Part shown: positions 31,901 to 45,679 of the stretch, piece after piece
Position numbering within the stretch: position 1 is the stretch's first letter
Layout of the letters: every line of letters begins with the position of its first letter
From: Monoplex corrugatus
Taxonomy: Eukaryota > Mollusca > Gastropoda > Littorinimorpha > Ranellidae
Direction of reading: 5' to 3'
Assembly: GCA_030674185.1 (NCBI GenBank)
Contig: CM060307.1
Location: forward strand, 71,756,699 to 71,820,698
Length of the DNA stretch: 64,000 nt
Notes under the pieces: generated by a model
What the model saw: only the letters and a program-made list of their open reading frames with translations
Database searches by the model: none
Told to the model about the DNA's origin: nothing
Made by a program: the position numbers and the translations under genes

Positions 31901-33735
31901 ATAAGGTGCCAGATCTTGACTGAAGAATCAAATCAAGGTGCGCTCTCTAATCATTACCACAGCAATCACTCAACGATGACCAAAACCCTTGATCCAAGCC
32001 ATCATCCTTCCTCTGTTTTACGCGCACATGCACACAAGATGCTGAGCTAAAGTATGCTCTAGCTTGATAAAGCGCAAGGTATGCTTAAGTTTGATAGATG
32101 CATGACCCTTGACCCAAGTTATCGTGTCTGCCTCACACACACACACACATGCGCGCACCCCCCACTTTCTCTTTGTTCTAACAATTTTTTTCCCCTTTCC
32201 CTATGTTACTCACTTTCTCTTTCACCCCCCCCCCCCAAGAGAGGCAAGAAGGCTACTTGGGTTTCAAGGAGACGGACAAAGGAAATAAACCTATTTCTTC
32301 AATATTATTTTGCCATGGCAACCTATATCTAATGGGAAAGGTATGATTGGGCATGATTATATGCAAAACGAATCGATTATAACACCAAAATTCTATCAAC
32401 ATTGTGATCTGAAGGTCAAGGTCACCAAAGCAGCAAACGGTGTTCAGTTCAATGAATGCTAAATGTATTATTTAATCTAAAATCCAAAAGGAATAGGCCT
32501 ACGTAAGACCAAGACATGCTGAGCTGTCAAGAAATTCATGGCCACCTACTGACCCTCATCTTATTAATGGACTGGAAAAAGACCGTTAATTTGAAGCTTG
32601 CAGTATGGACTATAAACAATGAATCCATGTTTAAAAGCTCACGGTGCATAATGTAACTTTCTGCAATAAAAAGCTAAACAAGGATATTTATCTAAGTCCT
32701 CTACCACTTCTACAAGGTACTACCTAACATTACTTTTAGAGGTCACATTATCAATGGATAATTCAATTTGACTTAAAAGTTCACCCAGGACTGCACCCCT
32801 GCTTTCTCAGTTTTCCTTCATACAAGTAGATTATCATGTAACAGGGAGACAAATAAAATAATGACATATGCCAAAAGCCTTCACATGAACCATGGTAGAA
32901 AGATGTACAATGAAATCATCGAGAGAAATTCATTACAAATGTTATGAAAAGGCTGAAGGAACATACATTCTCAAATAATTTAAGATGAATAGATAATGCA
33001 CCTCCTGCTGAATCACATCCCACTGTGAGCGAGGAGAATGATTCTTTCAGATCAGAATTTCATCCACTATGAGCAGAGCAAGTTACATAATCAGAAATAT
33101 CAAGTCTGCAATACATCAATCATCTCAAGAGTCCATTTTTTACCAAGTCCACCTGACTGTACCAAACAAAGCATAAAAGAAGAAAATAGAAAAGAATGTC
33201 TTACAATGTACACATAAATCTGCATGAAACACACACACACAGAGTAACAAGTGCTGTAAATGGTACATGATACATGAAGTTATGTTTTATTAACTCTTCT
33301 GAGGAGGACAACGAAAACCAACAGCATGAATACAGATGGTGACAGGCCAACCAATCCATCTTATAACTGAGAGATAATTCTGGAACGGACAGACATCAAG
33401 TCAGCATGGCAACAGACATTTTCTTTATCACTTAACAGATCATGGAAAATGCATAGAGAGCAGAGTTCAAGACATAATTAAAGTACACAATGTCACAAGT
33501 CTGACAGGGACATATGAAATACAAAGAAGAAATGGCATTCAATACATTTCTTCAAACAGTCGTCTGGTTAAAACTTCTAACAGTGAACACACTTTCTTAA
33601 CAACAGCCTGTAACAAAGAAAATTCCCTTAAAGTGATCTTTAAAGTTAAAGGGGTTCTACAGTGACAAAGCGTTCTTCAAATAACAACTACATGTCACCA
33701 AGTATTCAGGTATTTGCTAAAGTTCTACTTTCAAA
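28950..33735. other. Gene-free A/C-rich stretch
   Basis: No supported gene. It contains an AAT/ATG-rich patch at 31838-31890 followed by ATTTATAAGGTGCCAGATC (a dispersed-repeat motif), a CA tract at 31767-31785 and C-rich runs at 32225-32238. The plus strand is consistently A- and C-rich, the opposite of 1-15000. Confidence 0.45.
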
Positions 33736-33737
33736 AT

Positions 33738-33784
<47 letters not shown>

Positions 33785-33803
33785 ACATTCTCTCTCTCTC
33801 TCA
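33738..33803. repeat. (CA)n then (TC)n microsatellite
   Basis: About 45 bp of CA, then ATACACACATTC and a TC tract. Confidence 0.95.
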
Positions 33804-34627
33804 CCCAGCAGCAACAAATGAAACATCACAAAACAAAAATTAGGTTAATTAATGACAATATTTTGCAAACTGTCCTACATTATCCAAGTAATCAGGGGCC
33901 TGCGTTCTGAAAAGCCAATTCCTACTTTAGAAAATTCTATTAAAGTCTAATAAGTAATCATCAGCTGTCTACAGTTTACTGCTTACTTATGAATCTAAAG
34001 CTGCATTTACTGTCTTCCATCAGTTAAGTTACCAAAGAAAGCATCTGGAATGTTACTTTTAGTTCAGTATATTATCCTTTACGAATCTGGCTAAACAAAT
34101 AGATAAATAACCAAAGAAATAAATGACATAAAGGATGGAAATGTTGTAAAGTTAATGTGGGGAAACCAAATGTCTTTCACGAAAATCTTCTCTATGATGA
34201 TTCACTTACGTATCCCTCTCTATGAAAATCAGTTGATGAATGGCTTTCCCGACTAACATGAGGTAGACCTGTAACTGAATAAGTATGCACAAAATTAACT
34301 GATTGTCAATCAACTGCCATCTCAGCTTATCTAAGGCTGTTTTAGACTGCATCAGTGAGACATATGTGACAACAAGATGACATGATTTGCCTTTCTTTGT
34401 TTATCATTTAACTTCAGTAAAGTTAGTCAGGTTAGTAACTAACAAGTGTTAGACGAATCTTAACTGTCATATGACAGTTGCATCATCTTATATGCCAAAC
34501 TGACTCAAAAAACACAACACTGAAAACAGTGAGTGGTTAGCGGTTGTCCAGTTACTAGACAATGTAATAAATCTATACAGTAAAACTATTTCATCATAAC
34601 CATGTCATTTTCTTCACTCCAGTTCCA

Positions 34628-34965
34628 TCAATTTGCAATTAAACCTAAAACTATGTGATTTAATAATCTACCTGGGTCATTTCTAATTCTACCTACAACT
34701 TGCACTGGTACCACTGATCTAATGTTCACCCCAACTTGGGAGACAGAGGCGGGCCTTGTAGCCTGCTGTAAATTACGAAACTGAAATTGCACACTGTGCC
34801 CAATGTTCAATGAGCGAGACCACTCAAAGACCAACTGATCTCTTAGCACATGTGACTGAAGCATCGGTTGTCTGGATGTCGAAGATTTTACCCATTCTGT
34901 TGTTTTGATAAGTTCCTCCAAGCCGCTCAATGTCAACCAAGTAGCGCCGTTCAACTGACTTCTGT
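34628..34965 (-). other. Unidentified open segment with acceptor-like start
   Basis: On the minus strand TTGATATTACAG ends at about 34966, followed by an open frame to a stop at 34628. It reads LNGATWLTLSGLEELIKTTE, then VLRDQLVFEWSRSLN and VPVQVVGRIRNDPGRLLNH. The amino-acid composition is protein-like and includes several spaced hydrophobics, but no family was recognised. An alternative frame from the same acceptor gives ERRYLVDIERLGGTYQNNR and stops sooner. It may be a last exon, a transposon remnant or chance. Confidence 0.3.
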
Positions 34966-35237
34966 AATATCAACCCTATAGTTTCATTTCATCACTTTAT
35001 CAAAAGAAAGCCAACTGTAAATTAAATTGTGAACATACACATACAGGTGGTTGTATTCTTTTTTTTTTTTTTTTTTTAAAGAAAAGGTAGGTCTGGGGAT
35101 CCAATCCAAGGAAACATCCATTACATGTTATTTTGATTATGGGATATAATTATACAATGGAATAAGGGATCTTTATGTCAACACTGTAGGCTTACAAGAT
35201 GAAAAGGGTACGCCAAAACATTGTTTCAAGTGTGTAC

Positions 35238-35239
35238 AC

Positions 35240-35320
<81 letters not shown>

Positions 35321-35425
35321 TGTGTGTGTGTGTATGTGAGCAACTTTGAATCTGAGAGATAGAGACAGGGAGGGAGAGAAAGATAGAGGGAGAGGGGAGG
35401 GAGGGGGAGAGAGAGAAGAAAGAAT
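35238..35425. repeat. (TG)n microsatellite followed by GA-rich tract
   Basis: About 100 bp of TG with two TATG interruptions, then about 70 bp of AGAGAGGGAG-type purine repeat. Confidence 0.96.
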
Positions 35426-36190
35426 GTGTTCATGGTACAAAGTATCAGACTCCTAATAATTATGATTCCAATGTCCAATTCCACACCTGCATAAACTAGA
35501 TCTTACTATTCAACATCAACAGAGATTGACTGACAGATATGCAAACTGAAAATGTACATTCTCTGAATAAATTAAAACATCTGTCAAATACAAACACATG
35601 GACAAAAAGGAACAACAATAAACATGGTTTTAATGCAGCATCATAAACAGACCTTGAAAGCATCATTAATACATACACATACCATAACAAACATAACACA
35701 TTTTTTTCACAGATAACCAAGCAGGAGACTCATACACAATTTTACAAAAGAAATTCCACATCAGCTCCTTTTCACAATTATTCAGTCTACTTTGTACAGA
35801 TTAACAAAGATATTGCACAAATATACATCCAGTGAGAACTAGTCAATAGCATAGATTCCAGAAAATGTGTCCACAATGCTGACCACATTTTTATGTTATC
35901 TGTTACTAATGATCATAACATAACATAATGGAAAATATACACATGAAAAAATGTATTCAACACAGAAATAATTCAACATATAGTATTTGGCAGTTTCAAA
36001 CCAAGGTAAACTTTCAACAGCATATACTTTACAAAAATTATAACAAACACACAAACAACAACAAACCATGAAACAACACAGCTTCAGAATTTTGTCAGTC
36101 AACTGCTCCAGGAGTTCTGATGCATGTATTTCTAATTATTGTAAAAACTAAAATACTGAATAAATGACAAAGAGAAAGCAAGAATTGAAA

Positions 36191-36324
36191 CCAATTAAAT
36201 AAAATACGATAAGAATAGTGCTTTGTAGATAGACCTACATACTCCAATGACATTAAATAAATAAAATACGATAAGAATAGTGCTTTGTAGATAGGCCTAC
36301 ATACTCCAATGACATTAACGAGGA
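36191..36324. repeat. 67-bp tandem duplication
   Basis: Two copies containing AAAATACGATAAGAATAGTG and CATACTCCAATGACATTAA lie head to tail and differ at very few positions, implying a recent duplication. Confidence 0.92.
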
Positions 36325-36329
36325 GAACA

Positions 36330-37735
36330 TTCTGTATAGCATACACATTGTGTGACTTGGGCCAGTGTGCGTGATGCTATGAAAGAAAAATCAAACATAA
36401 CAAAGGTTTCACTTTCAAGAGAAATCAGATCCAGTAGTTCTAACTGTTCAGAGTCTGATTATGTAGGCTAATTCCAAAGTGACAGATGTTTAGCTCCCCC
36501 TTTCCCCTCCATTCCACACATTGGCCAAACCTGTCTAAAACTAAAAACTCCACAAAGAACACAACTTGATTGAAGATTTTTTGTTGTTGTTTTTTTTTTT
36601 TTTAGATGAGAATTTGTTTCCCACAAAGCTTTGTGGGACAGTACAGGGAATCTTGCTATTATCTTTTATATAATTCAAGAAGATTGATGTGAAACAAGCT
36701 ACAGAGATTTAGTCTTAATGATAGGAATTTAGCATACCCGTTGACCATTTTGAAATTCCACAACTGTTGCCGATATCATAAGTAATGAGACGCTTCTGTC
36801 CATAATGAAAACAACAACAACAAAACAAACAAAAAACAATATATTCTTCACACAAAAATAATGAAAAAACAACAACAACAAAACAATATATCCTTCACAG
36901 ACCCCCCCCCCCCCCCACACACACATAGAATGGTGCAATTTGCATAAACAAAGGATACTGGTCACTTAATTTTTCATGTCTTCTAAAAGATGTAGGTAAT
37001 GGTTTGATGGATTTGAATTTAAAAGCATTAAATGTATACCACTTTGTGAATTGATTTGGCAAAGAAGTTAGTTTGCAATAAAATCATTGAAATCCAAGTA
37101 ACAAACTGGCCTGAAATTTATTATGTTTAATTAAACCATAATTGTCATTTTTTTTTAAACATAAGAATTTTCTATATTTCCACTGCAGAATGAGCGAAGT
37201 CAACTTAAAATAGGATGCTGATCAATCCAAATAAAAAACATCTCTATCTCTTTTTTTCCAGCCTGTGCTTAGCCATACAACTACAAGGAAACAATTTTAA
37301 ATTCGAAATCTTGCCTGCATACTCCAAATGTTTTAAAATTACATTTGCATGTCAAGTCTTCTGTTTTCTAGCCTACGACAATTTAAGTATTAATTCCGAG
37401 GAATTAAAATTTAATGCTCTGATATTAAAAAAACAAACAAACAAACAAGCAAACTTGCCTTTTTTTCCTGAAGAATTTCTCAGTCATTCACTGTAATTTG
37501 ATCGCCAGTTCTGTCAACCAAAATACACTGTGGTAACATCCCACAAGACTTTGGACCTTGCTACACAACTCAACGGATCATGACCACTCAATCCCCTTTA
37601 AATGACATTCACAATTTCCCACTGACCCAGATCAACAATGAAAGTTTTAGTAAAGATCCAAACATAAGCAACAGAGAAACACTCAATCACACACACACTT
37701 TACCTGCACAAACTTACACACACACAAACCATGCA
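36330..37735. other. Gene-free stretch
   Basis: Poly-T, poly-C and (CAA)n patches near 36590, 36810-36890 and 36901-36916. No supported gene. Confidence 0.45.
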
Positions 37736-37736
37736 C

Positions 37737-37900
37737 AGTATATATATATATATATATACACACACACAAATTGTTGATCTGATTTCTGATAAATAATAAT
37801 AAAAATAATAATTACAATATTTATATAGCGCAAAATCTTGATAAAAAATTCAAATCTAAGTGCTGAACAGACACACACGCACGCACGCACACACACACAT
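37737..37900. repeat. (TA)n/(CA)n tracts and dispersed-repeat motif
   Basis: TA tract at 37739-37757 and CA at 37757-37768. An AAT-rich patch is followed by ATTTATATAGCGCAAAATC (37818-37840), a motif typical of dispersed repeats in marine invertebrates, then a second CA tract at 37869-37899. Confidence 0.8.
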
Positions 37901-38019
37901 GGCTATAAATGGGGAGAAAGAATAAAAGCAATGGAAAATTATAGAGTGTATTATATACAATATTACAATGTGATTCCCCTCAGAGTGGAGACAGGCTGCA
38001 GAGGGGTTGAGTGAGGTCA

Positions 38020-38310
38020 GGATTTTATGCAGAGGAGAAAAGGTGAGTTTTGAGAGCGGACTTGAAGGAGACAAAAGTAGATTGCTGACGGACTGAGAGA
38101 GGAAGTTTGTTCCAGGAGAGTGGACCAGAAACAGAGAAGGCTCGTGGACCATAGGTATTGAGCTTAGTGCGTGGAAAGCGAAAAGTCAGAAGATCGGAGG
38201 CAGAGCAGAGGGTACGTGAGGGAACATAGATCTCAAGTAGATGGAGACAAGAATGTAAAGATATGAACATTTGGATCAAATTCATTGCAAAAGAATGTGG
38301 TGGCATTTAT
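38020..38310 (-). pseudogene. L2-like LINE C-terminal fragment
   Basis: The minus-strand frame reads YVPSRTLCSASDLLTFRFPR, then YGPRAFSVSGPLSWNKLPLS and FKSALKTHLFSSA. This is the conserved tail of L2-type LINE proteins, related to the plus-strand piece at 26215-26610. Nothing of the catalytic domain remains. Confidence 0.82.
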
Positions 38311-38954
38311 GTATTACAGCACTGTCACTAAGCAGAAATACCATATTTTCAGAGTAATCAAGTGCTGAGCTCTTGTACAAGTACACAGAGCTCTACTTTA
38401 AGATGTGCTGTGTTCAGCACATTTTCCCTCTCTACGATGAATGGAAAATCAGTCTAATAAACAAAAATATGCATCCACAAGGTGTTGAAAAAAGTACATA
38501 TGTACCCAATTTCAGTCTCATATGCAAACACTCATGATATGACTCACATTCATTGATTCACTCACTTAAACTGGCTAAAGGAACCTCTAATGATATAACA
38601 AAGACTGCTATAACAGTGTGGGTCTGCCTTTCTTTCAAGTTTACCCACTCTGGATCATGCAGGCATAGTATGATAAAGTTTGTCCCATTATTGCATGCTT
38701 TTGACTTGTTTTCTTTTTGTAGCGTTTGGATTTATACATATATGCATGTATGCATGTTGTTTTTGCCCACACTGTTCAGACAATATACTGCTGCGCAAGT
38801 CTGCATACTCCATCCTCATTGGGCATACATGCTGGGTGTTTTCATGTTTCCATACACCAGCCACTAACATGACTCAAGCAGATCTTCAAGGTACGTATTT
38901 GATTTTCTGCATGTGAATACACAAAGGGGGTATAGGTAATAGCAAATGTGTACA

Positions 38955-39080
38955 TGTTGACCTGGGAGGCTGGAAAAATCTCCATCTTTAACCAACAGGT
39001 AGGGGTGTCTAGGCGGATCAAATCCAGGAGTTTTCGACTGGAAGTCTAACGTTATCCCACTCTCTAGACTACTATGGCTA
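38955..39080 (-). mobile_element. tRNA-derived SINE fragment
   Basis: The minus strand reads GTGGGATAACGTTAGACTTCC, then CTCCTGGATTTGATCCGCC (B-box-like), then AAAGATGGAGATTTTTCCAG and CTCCCAGGTCAACATG. Same family as 28530-28700, more complete in the middle. Confidence 0.65.
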
Positions 39081-39499
39081 TTCAATATTTTCCTTTCAAA
39101 GCTAACAGTACCGTGATTCTGTATGAAAGCTGATGGTATTATTACGATCATGCTACTTTTCACACCAACAAAATCACACTATCCATGAAAGGCTAACAGT
39201 GAACTGATACTGCCATATGGCTACAAGCATTTTCATTAATAAAAGAAGCATGCCTGTTTTATTATATTATAACCTTTTCTCGGTCATATGTAATTTTAGA
39301 TACTTTAGATGGAGAATGAAAAAAAAAAAGAGGCAATAATTCTGAAAAATATTCACTGTGAACTGTTTCATTAGGTATTCCTACACGGAACGTAATGTTG
39401 TTGCTGTGTGTTTTTGTAATACTAACAGGAGCTGGGGTTTGCTGGTAAACATGCATAATTCATTGCATAGATTCACAAGAAAATATCAAATAAAGAAAT

Positions 39500-39570
39500 G
39501 GTCAACAAATCCGAACATGCCCTGATATGGCCCTTTGTGGTTGGTGGAGCTATAAACTACATGAATCAAA
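39500..39570 (+). repeat. Dispersed repeat tail
   Basis: CCCTGATATGGCCCTTTGTG, then GTTGGTGGAGCTATAAAC resembles the 14775-14830 and 14895-14940 copies (GATATGGC..TAGTTGGCTGGGCTATAAG), consistent with a shared SINE tail. Confidence 0.5.
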
Positions 39571-40079
39571 CATTTTCAATGGATTTAATAATCGCATGGT
39601 TCTCTTTCTGTGCTCCAGTACATGAACATGCTGGTCATTCAAAAACCTTACAAACCTTTATCACTTAATATCCTGATTAACATAGGTTTCAAGAGCAAAG
39701 TAAGTGTACACATATACATGTATATGACATCAAGTTAAAAGACCAAATTCACTATACTGGGCTTTATGTAATACAACTTTACAATGTCAAATGAAAGGAT
39801 TTTTCCCTTTGTAAGTTTACACACATTGTCTAACTGTATGTCCAAAAATCTTAGAGATTCAAAATCATACCCGAATACAAAGCCCGTTTCATTCACATAA
39901 CTTCAGCCATTTACTTAAAATCAAAAGCAAAGAGACTGCCAATGTTCAAACAAATAGGAACCAGAAAAACACAAAACAGAATCAGAATGTATACTTAACA
40001 TATAACAAAAGAAAACAAACACAAATTTTCCGCCATCTGGCCTTTGTCAACCATACTTAAAAGACAACAATGACAATTA

Positions 40080-40080
<1 letters not shown>

Positions 40081-40126
<46 letters not shown>
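40081..40126. repeat. (TA)n microsatellite
   Basis: About 46 bp of AT dinucleotides, capable of forming a cruciform. Confidence 0.96.
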
Positions 40127-40129
<3 letters not shown>

Positions 40130-40870
40130 CTGTAGACAAAATTTGTGCTTATCTTGTTTTGTTGTATTAAATACACATTCTGATTCTACTTTGCACTTAC
40201 TTAAATGTCGATGCAGTAATGCTAGAAAATCACTGAAACTCAATACTCACCATGATCTAAAATTATTAAGTATGGTATTGTTATTAATATCAACATTAAA
40301 AAATAAAACAAACAAACAAAAATTCCCGCAAAAAATAACCAGTATGTATGACAAGTTTCTGTAACCCAATTTTTAAAGGCAAGACAAGTTAAGTAAGAAT
40401 TACTAAATCTTAACTAAGTACTAACAATATATATAGACTAACCACAAAACATCTATGGTAACACCTATCACATGATACAAAGCATAATAATAATAATGAG
40501 TTTTTCTTGCATAATGCTATTTTCCAAACCAATTTGGACTTGCATTACACATTTACAAGACACAGACTGTAATAACTACAGAAACACTGATATAATGTGA
40601 TATACATGTATATATTATATTGTGTCCTTTCTTTTCATAATAAAAAAAATCACACTAAACATCTGAACAAAATTTGGTCTTGCAGACAAAACACACAGCA
40701 CTTTATGAAGATCATTAACATTTTCTTCCTGCTTAGTGCTTCCTCTTGGCTAACACTTTTATTAAAAGGTCCATGACATTTAATCATCACTAATGTTTAC
40801 TTTTTTTTATTTTTTATTATGTGGCTGGAAAATAAAGAAACAAACACATACACTACAAAAAAAACAACAA
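40130..40870. other. Gene-free stretch
   Basis: A/C-rich with no supported gene. AATAATAATGAGTTTTTCTTGC near 40484 resembles the start of a dispersed repeat. Confidence 0.4.
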
Positions 40871-40871
40871 C

Positions 40872-40875
<4 letters not shown>

Positions 40876-40933
<58 letters not shown>

Positions 40934-40945
40934 ACACACACACCA
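40876..40945. repeat. (CA)n microsatellite
   Basis: About 60 bp of CA with one CC interruption. Confidence 0.97.
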
Positions 40946-40949
40946 ACAA

Positions 40950-43535
40950 ACAACAGAGAAACCCATTTAAAACTGGCATATCATTCTTACCAAAAACATC
41001 TAACACTAATATTACAAAAACAAAAGGTTTTGCAAGATTCTCTAGCAACAAATTATGCAAATCCTTTTCCATTTCTCAAGACACATGGGCCTTTAAACAG
41101 AACCCCATAGACATAAGTAACATGTAAACTTCCAATTTCCACAAAAGCTAGTAAAAGCGGAACATGCTCACAAGAACATGTTGACAGTATACTGGATGAT
41201 CAAACCTGAACAACTCCAAGAAAACAGTGAAAATAGTGAAAAGACGTTAAATCAAGGAACGAACATCATTTCGGAATGGGTTTTAACTTGCATTCAAACA
41301 TTGTAGTTAATAAGTGGTTCCTATCAAATAAACCATTTTAAAGTTTGATATTGTTAGTTCTCAACACTTCAAAGATAACCCTGTAATTTGACAAGCTGAA
41401 GATTTTTCTTTATTCCATTTTAGTTTTGCAAGCATGTTTCCCTCTTCATGGTATTGCTACCTGTAATAATTGTTTCTACACAGTTGATCTAAAAAGAAAA
41501 AAAGAACAAATGTCCTGATCACTTAATGCAACTTGCATCAACCATCTGTACCAAGTGTAAACTTATCACTTTAGTCAAGAGCTCCACAGTGCAGATTTAA
41601 TCAGCATCTGAATCTTTTTCCAAGTGTAACGGGACTAACCAAGTGCTTTGTTAAGCCTTAATGTTAATCAAATGCTATTTTTTTACACATATATATTCAA
41701 ACAAGCAACACAAACAACACATCCAACCAATCAACCAGACATTGTTACAACAATGTAAACTGTAACACTCTTAGTCTTACCAGCTGTGGGAAAATTATAT
41801 TTCAAAATACTGAAGCCATGCAAACAATCTCTGCTTTGCTGCATCAATAAACAATATTTTCCCCCTTCCAGGCGAAGCAAAGAATAACTAAAGTCTAAGT
41901 CCTTCTATGCATTTCACACCCTCCTTTGTGGTATACATGTTCTGTAGTCTAGAAACTTTGCGTGACAATAGCCCAGTCTCTTTGAAACGAAGTTTCAACA
42001 GTCTGTCACGGGCAGCGTTAAGTGCAATATGACACAACATGAAACCAGGCTTAAGCTAAAAATTTCAATTCTGATTTTTTATTTCAAAATTACAGTTTAT
42101 ATTTAACATGAAAAAAAAACACCCCAAAAACAAAGAAATGTTTAATATCTGCAATATAGTTTTCTTTTTAGACACATTCAAATTTCCTATGTTTTATACA
42201 TTTCTGATAATAATATGTTCACAAAAGTTTGAATATATATAAAAACATGTAAACTGCTTTCATGGGTGCTTTTAGCTATTAAACTTTGGGAAACTGAAGA
42301 AGAGATGAACTACTTGAAAAATCTGTCATCAAAGTTTTGACCCTCTCTACTTTTAGCCATAGTCTGATAGAGCTGATTGTCATGTCATTAACTGGGAACC
42401 ACAGTCACTAACAGGTACAAAACTTTTAACTGCGCTTATCTGACATCAGATTAATAAGCAATGGTTTCAGAAATCAGTGGCATGTCCTTTTCTACATCAA
42501 AATTGATGTAAACGTGACAAAACAGGCATAAATAGCAAAAAAATGTATAAAATAAGAACTCAGTAGAGATTTCCAACATAAAATGAGCACTCCCTAATTT
42601 ACTGGGAGACAAGACCACTGCAGTCCAGGCAATGCGAAGCGCTTAGATCCGCTCCTTAAGGAGATTTTTACTACTTAGAAGTTTGGTACACAACGTACCA
42701 CACCTCACTTCAAGTCATGCTGTGGGGATCACTTAATATTTCTGTATGCACTATTAAGTTTGTCACCCGTTTGAACCAGGAACCCATTAAAACACAACAG
42801 CTGATTAAATGACCGAGACTTTATCAGCTTCAGAAATGCTTAACACTTACACTACAGACTAAGATCTGTTTGAAGCAAAGGACGACACAATGTCAACATC
42901 TGTCATGAATACAGTACTTAAAAAAAATGATCAGAAATGCTGTGGAAAGGCAACTCAAGACTCATTCATAAACTTTCTACACAATATTCCATGAAACATA
43001 AAAACTTAACTCCTTGCAGACACATTTTTACAAACACTGTGATATGTACACCTTGTCTTGGCAAATCTATGCATACATGAATCCATTCTTCTACCTCAGT
43101 CTTCCTAACCTCATCCACCTTGCCCCTCAAAAAAAGGAAACTCACATGTGAAACTTGAAAGGGGACAAATGCTATTATCAAGATCATTAAGCTGATCTTT
43201 TAAAATACTGCTTTAATCAATATTCGAAAAAAAAAAATGTCTTGAGAACAGTAATAAAAGATCTGGAAGTTAAACTAGCCCCCCAAACCGACAATGGAGT
43301 TAATTCAAGAGGGATTATTTGCACTTGGACATTTCCCATGATAAATGAACCATAACTCAAAAAGCACGTGATTTAAAAAACGATTTCTCTTGCCTTCTGG
43401 TCTATAAGTCAATTATACCCAAGTTACATCCAACACTATTGCAAACAAGTTTATAACACACGAACACCAGCTGCACGAGGTCCCTCCCATTGATCTGTCT
43501 TAAGTGTGATCAGAAATCAGTGATACAAAAATGGA
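40950..43535. other. Gene-free A-rich stretch
   Basis: No supported gene or transposon recognised. Only short unsupported frames, such as 42966-43187 minus. Confidence 0.45.
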
Positions 43536-43539
43536 CAGT

Positions 43540-43850
43540 AAGCAGGTAGAGTGGTGGTCCAATGGTAAAAGCAATCTAAAAGCATTCACTTGGGATAAAA
43601 ATAAGTCCGCTGGTTTGAGTTCTTGTCGGATAGGGACTTGTTATCTTCTGTGCTCGACTTTCAGTACTGGTCTGAGTGTTAGTTTTTTATTATCAAATGA
43701 GACAATGAAATAAGGTTACATGTGCGGCATATGCTTAATTAACCCACATAAAAAAGAACCCACAGCCACAACAGAATGCAGTGCAAGCAGAACAACCAGA
43801 ATGACATTGTATCTAGGTTTTATCTGAGATAACATTATGCAAACACATAA
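43540..43850 (+). mobile_element. tRNA-derived SINE
   Basis: GGTAGAGTGGTGGTCCAATG gives an A-box-like motif and GCTGGTTTGAGTTCTTGTCG a B-box-like motif. The body contains GACAATGAAATAAGGTTACA, GTGCGGCATATGCTTAATTA and AAAGAACCCACAGCCACAAC. The last two resemble a conserved SINE body I associate with molluscs (TGCAGCATGCACTTAG... AAAGAACCCAC.GC.ACAA); that association is from memory. Confidence 0.7.
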
Positions 43851-45670
43851 GACAAAGAAGTATGCAGTCTAACAATTTATGACTAGGTCAGATTACTGAT
43901 TATCATGATTATTTTTTTACAGGCTTGACTTCTACTTCTACTCACGGTTCTAGCTGTTTCCTTATTACTCTCTAGATAACTTCATAAGCAACAGTTTTAG
44001 AGTCATCTTCACATTATTCTTTAGATAACTAAGCAAATATTTTATATAAATTAGAGTCATCTTTGCAAACTGCATGGTTGTTTAAGATCTAAACTATCCT
44101 AACCAAAACTTTGTCCATAAAATATTGACACAGTTATTAACCAAAACTTTTGTCTATGAAGTATTGACACAGTTAATCTTAAGAAACCACATTTTAAATA
44201 AATAAAAGCAAATAAAATTAAATGGTAAATTTGTGGCTTTCCATTTATTATTAACTGAACCAGCCATCTTGGATCCTTTCTGATTTTTATCTGAGTCTGT
44301 GTGTAATACTGAAATTCAAGACAGAACAGCTCAGCAAAATACAACATAAAACAAAGAACAGCTCTGCAAAATACAACATAAAACAAATAGCACAAACATT
44401 AAACAAAATAGACTACCATCACTGCGACCACTATTATCAGACAGTTAAAGGTTTGAAACCCATAACCCTGAGCCATACGGGACTGATATGGTAATGACTT
44501 CACCTTTTTCAGAGCTTGCATTAAGAGGATGGTACTCATCATTCACTTTACCCCTGCTAGGGCAAACTGGAACCATTCATCAACCAGGCCTCAACATCAG
44601 ACAACCAAATTAGCACACCCTGAAGTCAAATAAAGAATACATTATGTCATGTGACATACTGGAGGAAATGGACAAAAGCCTCTCCCACCCTTTGTGTCTG
44701 CAATCACATTATGTTGTTACAATACTATGCTCAATATCTGATTTAGCTTTGATGTCAGAGAAGAGCAGTTTCCTGTTCAGCATGCATCTACAGTCAAAGA
44801 CTTCACAGACAGGTTTTCTGGAAAATATACAGTAAATGTATCCCCCCCAAAAACAAAACAAAAAAGAAACCCCCCCCAAAATATATCATCCAACTACCAA
44901 CTAAACAATAAACAAAACCAAAACCAAACAAACACACAAAATCCATGGACAGTAAAGAGGCTTTACAGCATTCTATACACCTTTAATTATTTTCTTTTAA
45001 TCAGTAATATGAGGAAGTTTGGGAACGGGGTTGGTGGGGGGGTGGGGGTACCAAAAACAAACGAACATAAAACAAAAAACATAACAAAACAAAAATCAAA
45101 TCAATCCAAAATAAAACAAAAGAAACAACTAAACAAAAACATAACCAACCAATTCTACTATAGCAAATGAAATAGCAATACTATGACAAGTCGGCAACAT
45201 CGTAAAATGTTCAGGTTACACAATCACTGTACCAGAATCATAGCAGGAAAGTTTTTTGCATACATGTATATGACTAGAACAATGGAACAGAAGGATATTG
45301 ATCAGGACTGCAGGTTGTAAATTTAAACTTTCCATGTATGCTGATCATTACATCACTTTCCGTCTCCATTCTCTCCCTCTTCCGCACAAAACGCCACACA
45401 CAAAAGCTGTAGCACATGAAAGATGTGACCCTGAATTATTATTGTTTGGTAAGACTTATGTCACCAATGTTTGATAGAAGGAGTTTGGAGTTTGTTCAAA
45501 AAGAATTCATCACACTCGAACAATATGTGCTCCACCCAAATCTGCCAATAATTATCTGGCAAACTCACTGATCCAGAGTGAAAATCCTATGCCCTGGCAA
45601 GGTTTTGAAAAAGTGAGGAGGTGGAAGGGAGGGAGGAAGGAACCTATCAAGCACTGACACAATCAGAATG
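43851..45670. other. Gene-free stretch with small local duplications
   Basis: Two diverged copies of a roughly 50-bp unit (AACCAAAACTTT..CTATGAAGTATTGACACAG) lie at 44100-44180. A short duplication (GAACAGCTC.GCAAAATACAACATAAAACAAA) lies at 44325-44390. Runs of CCCC and AAAC occur at 44840-45130. No gene. Confidence 0.5.
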
Positions 45671-45679
45671 ACTGGAGCA

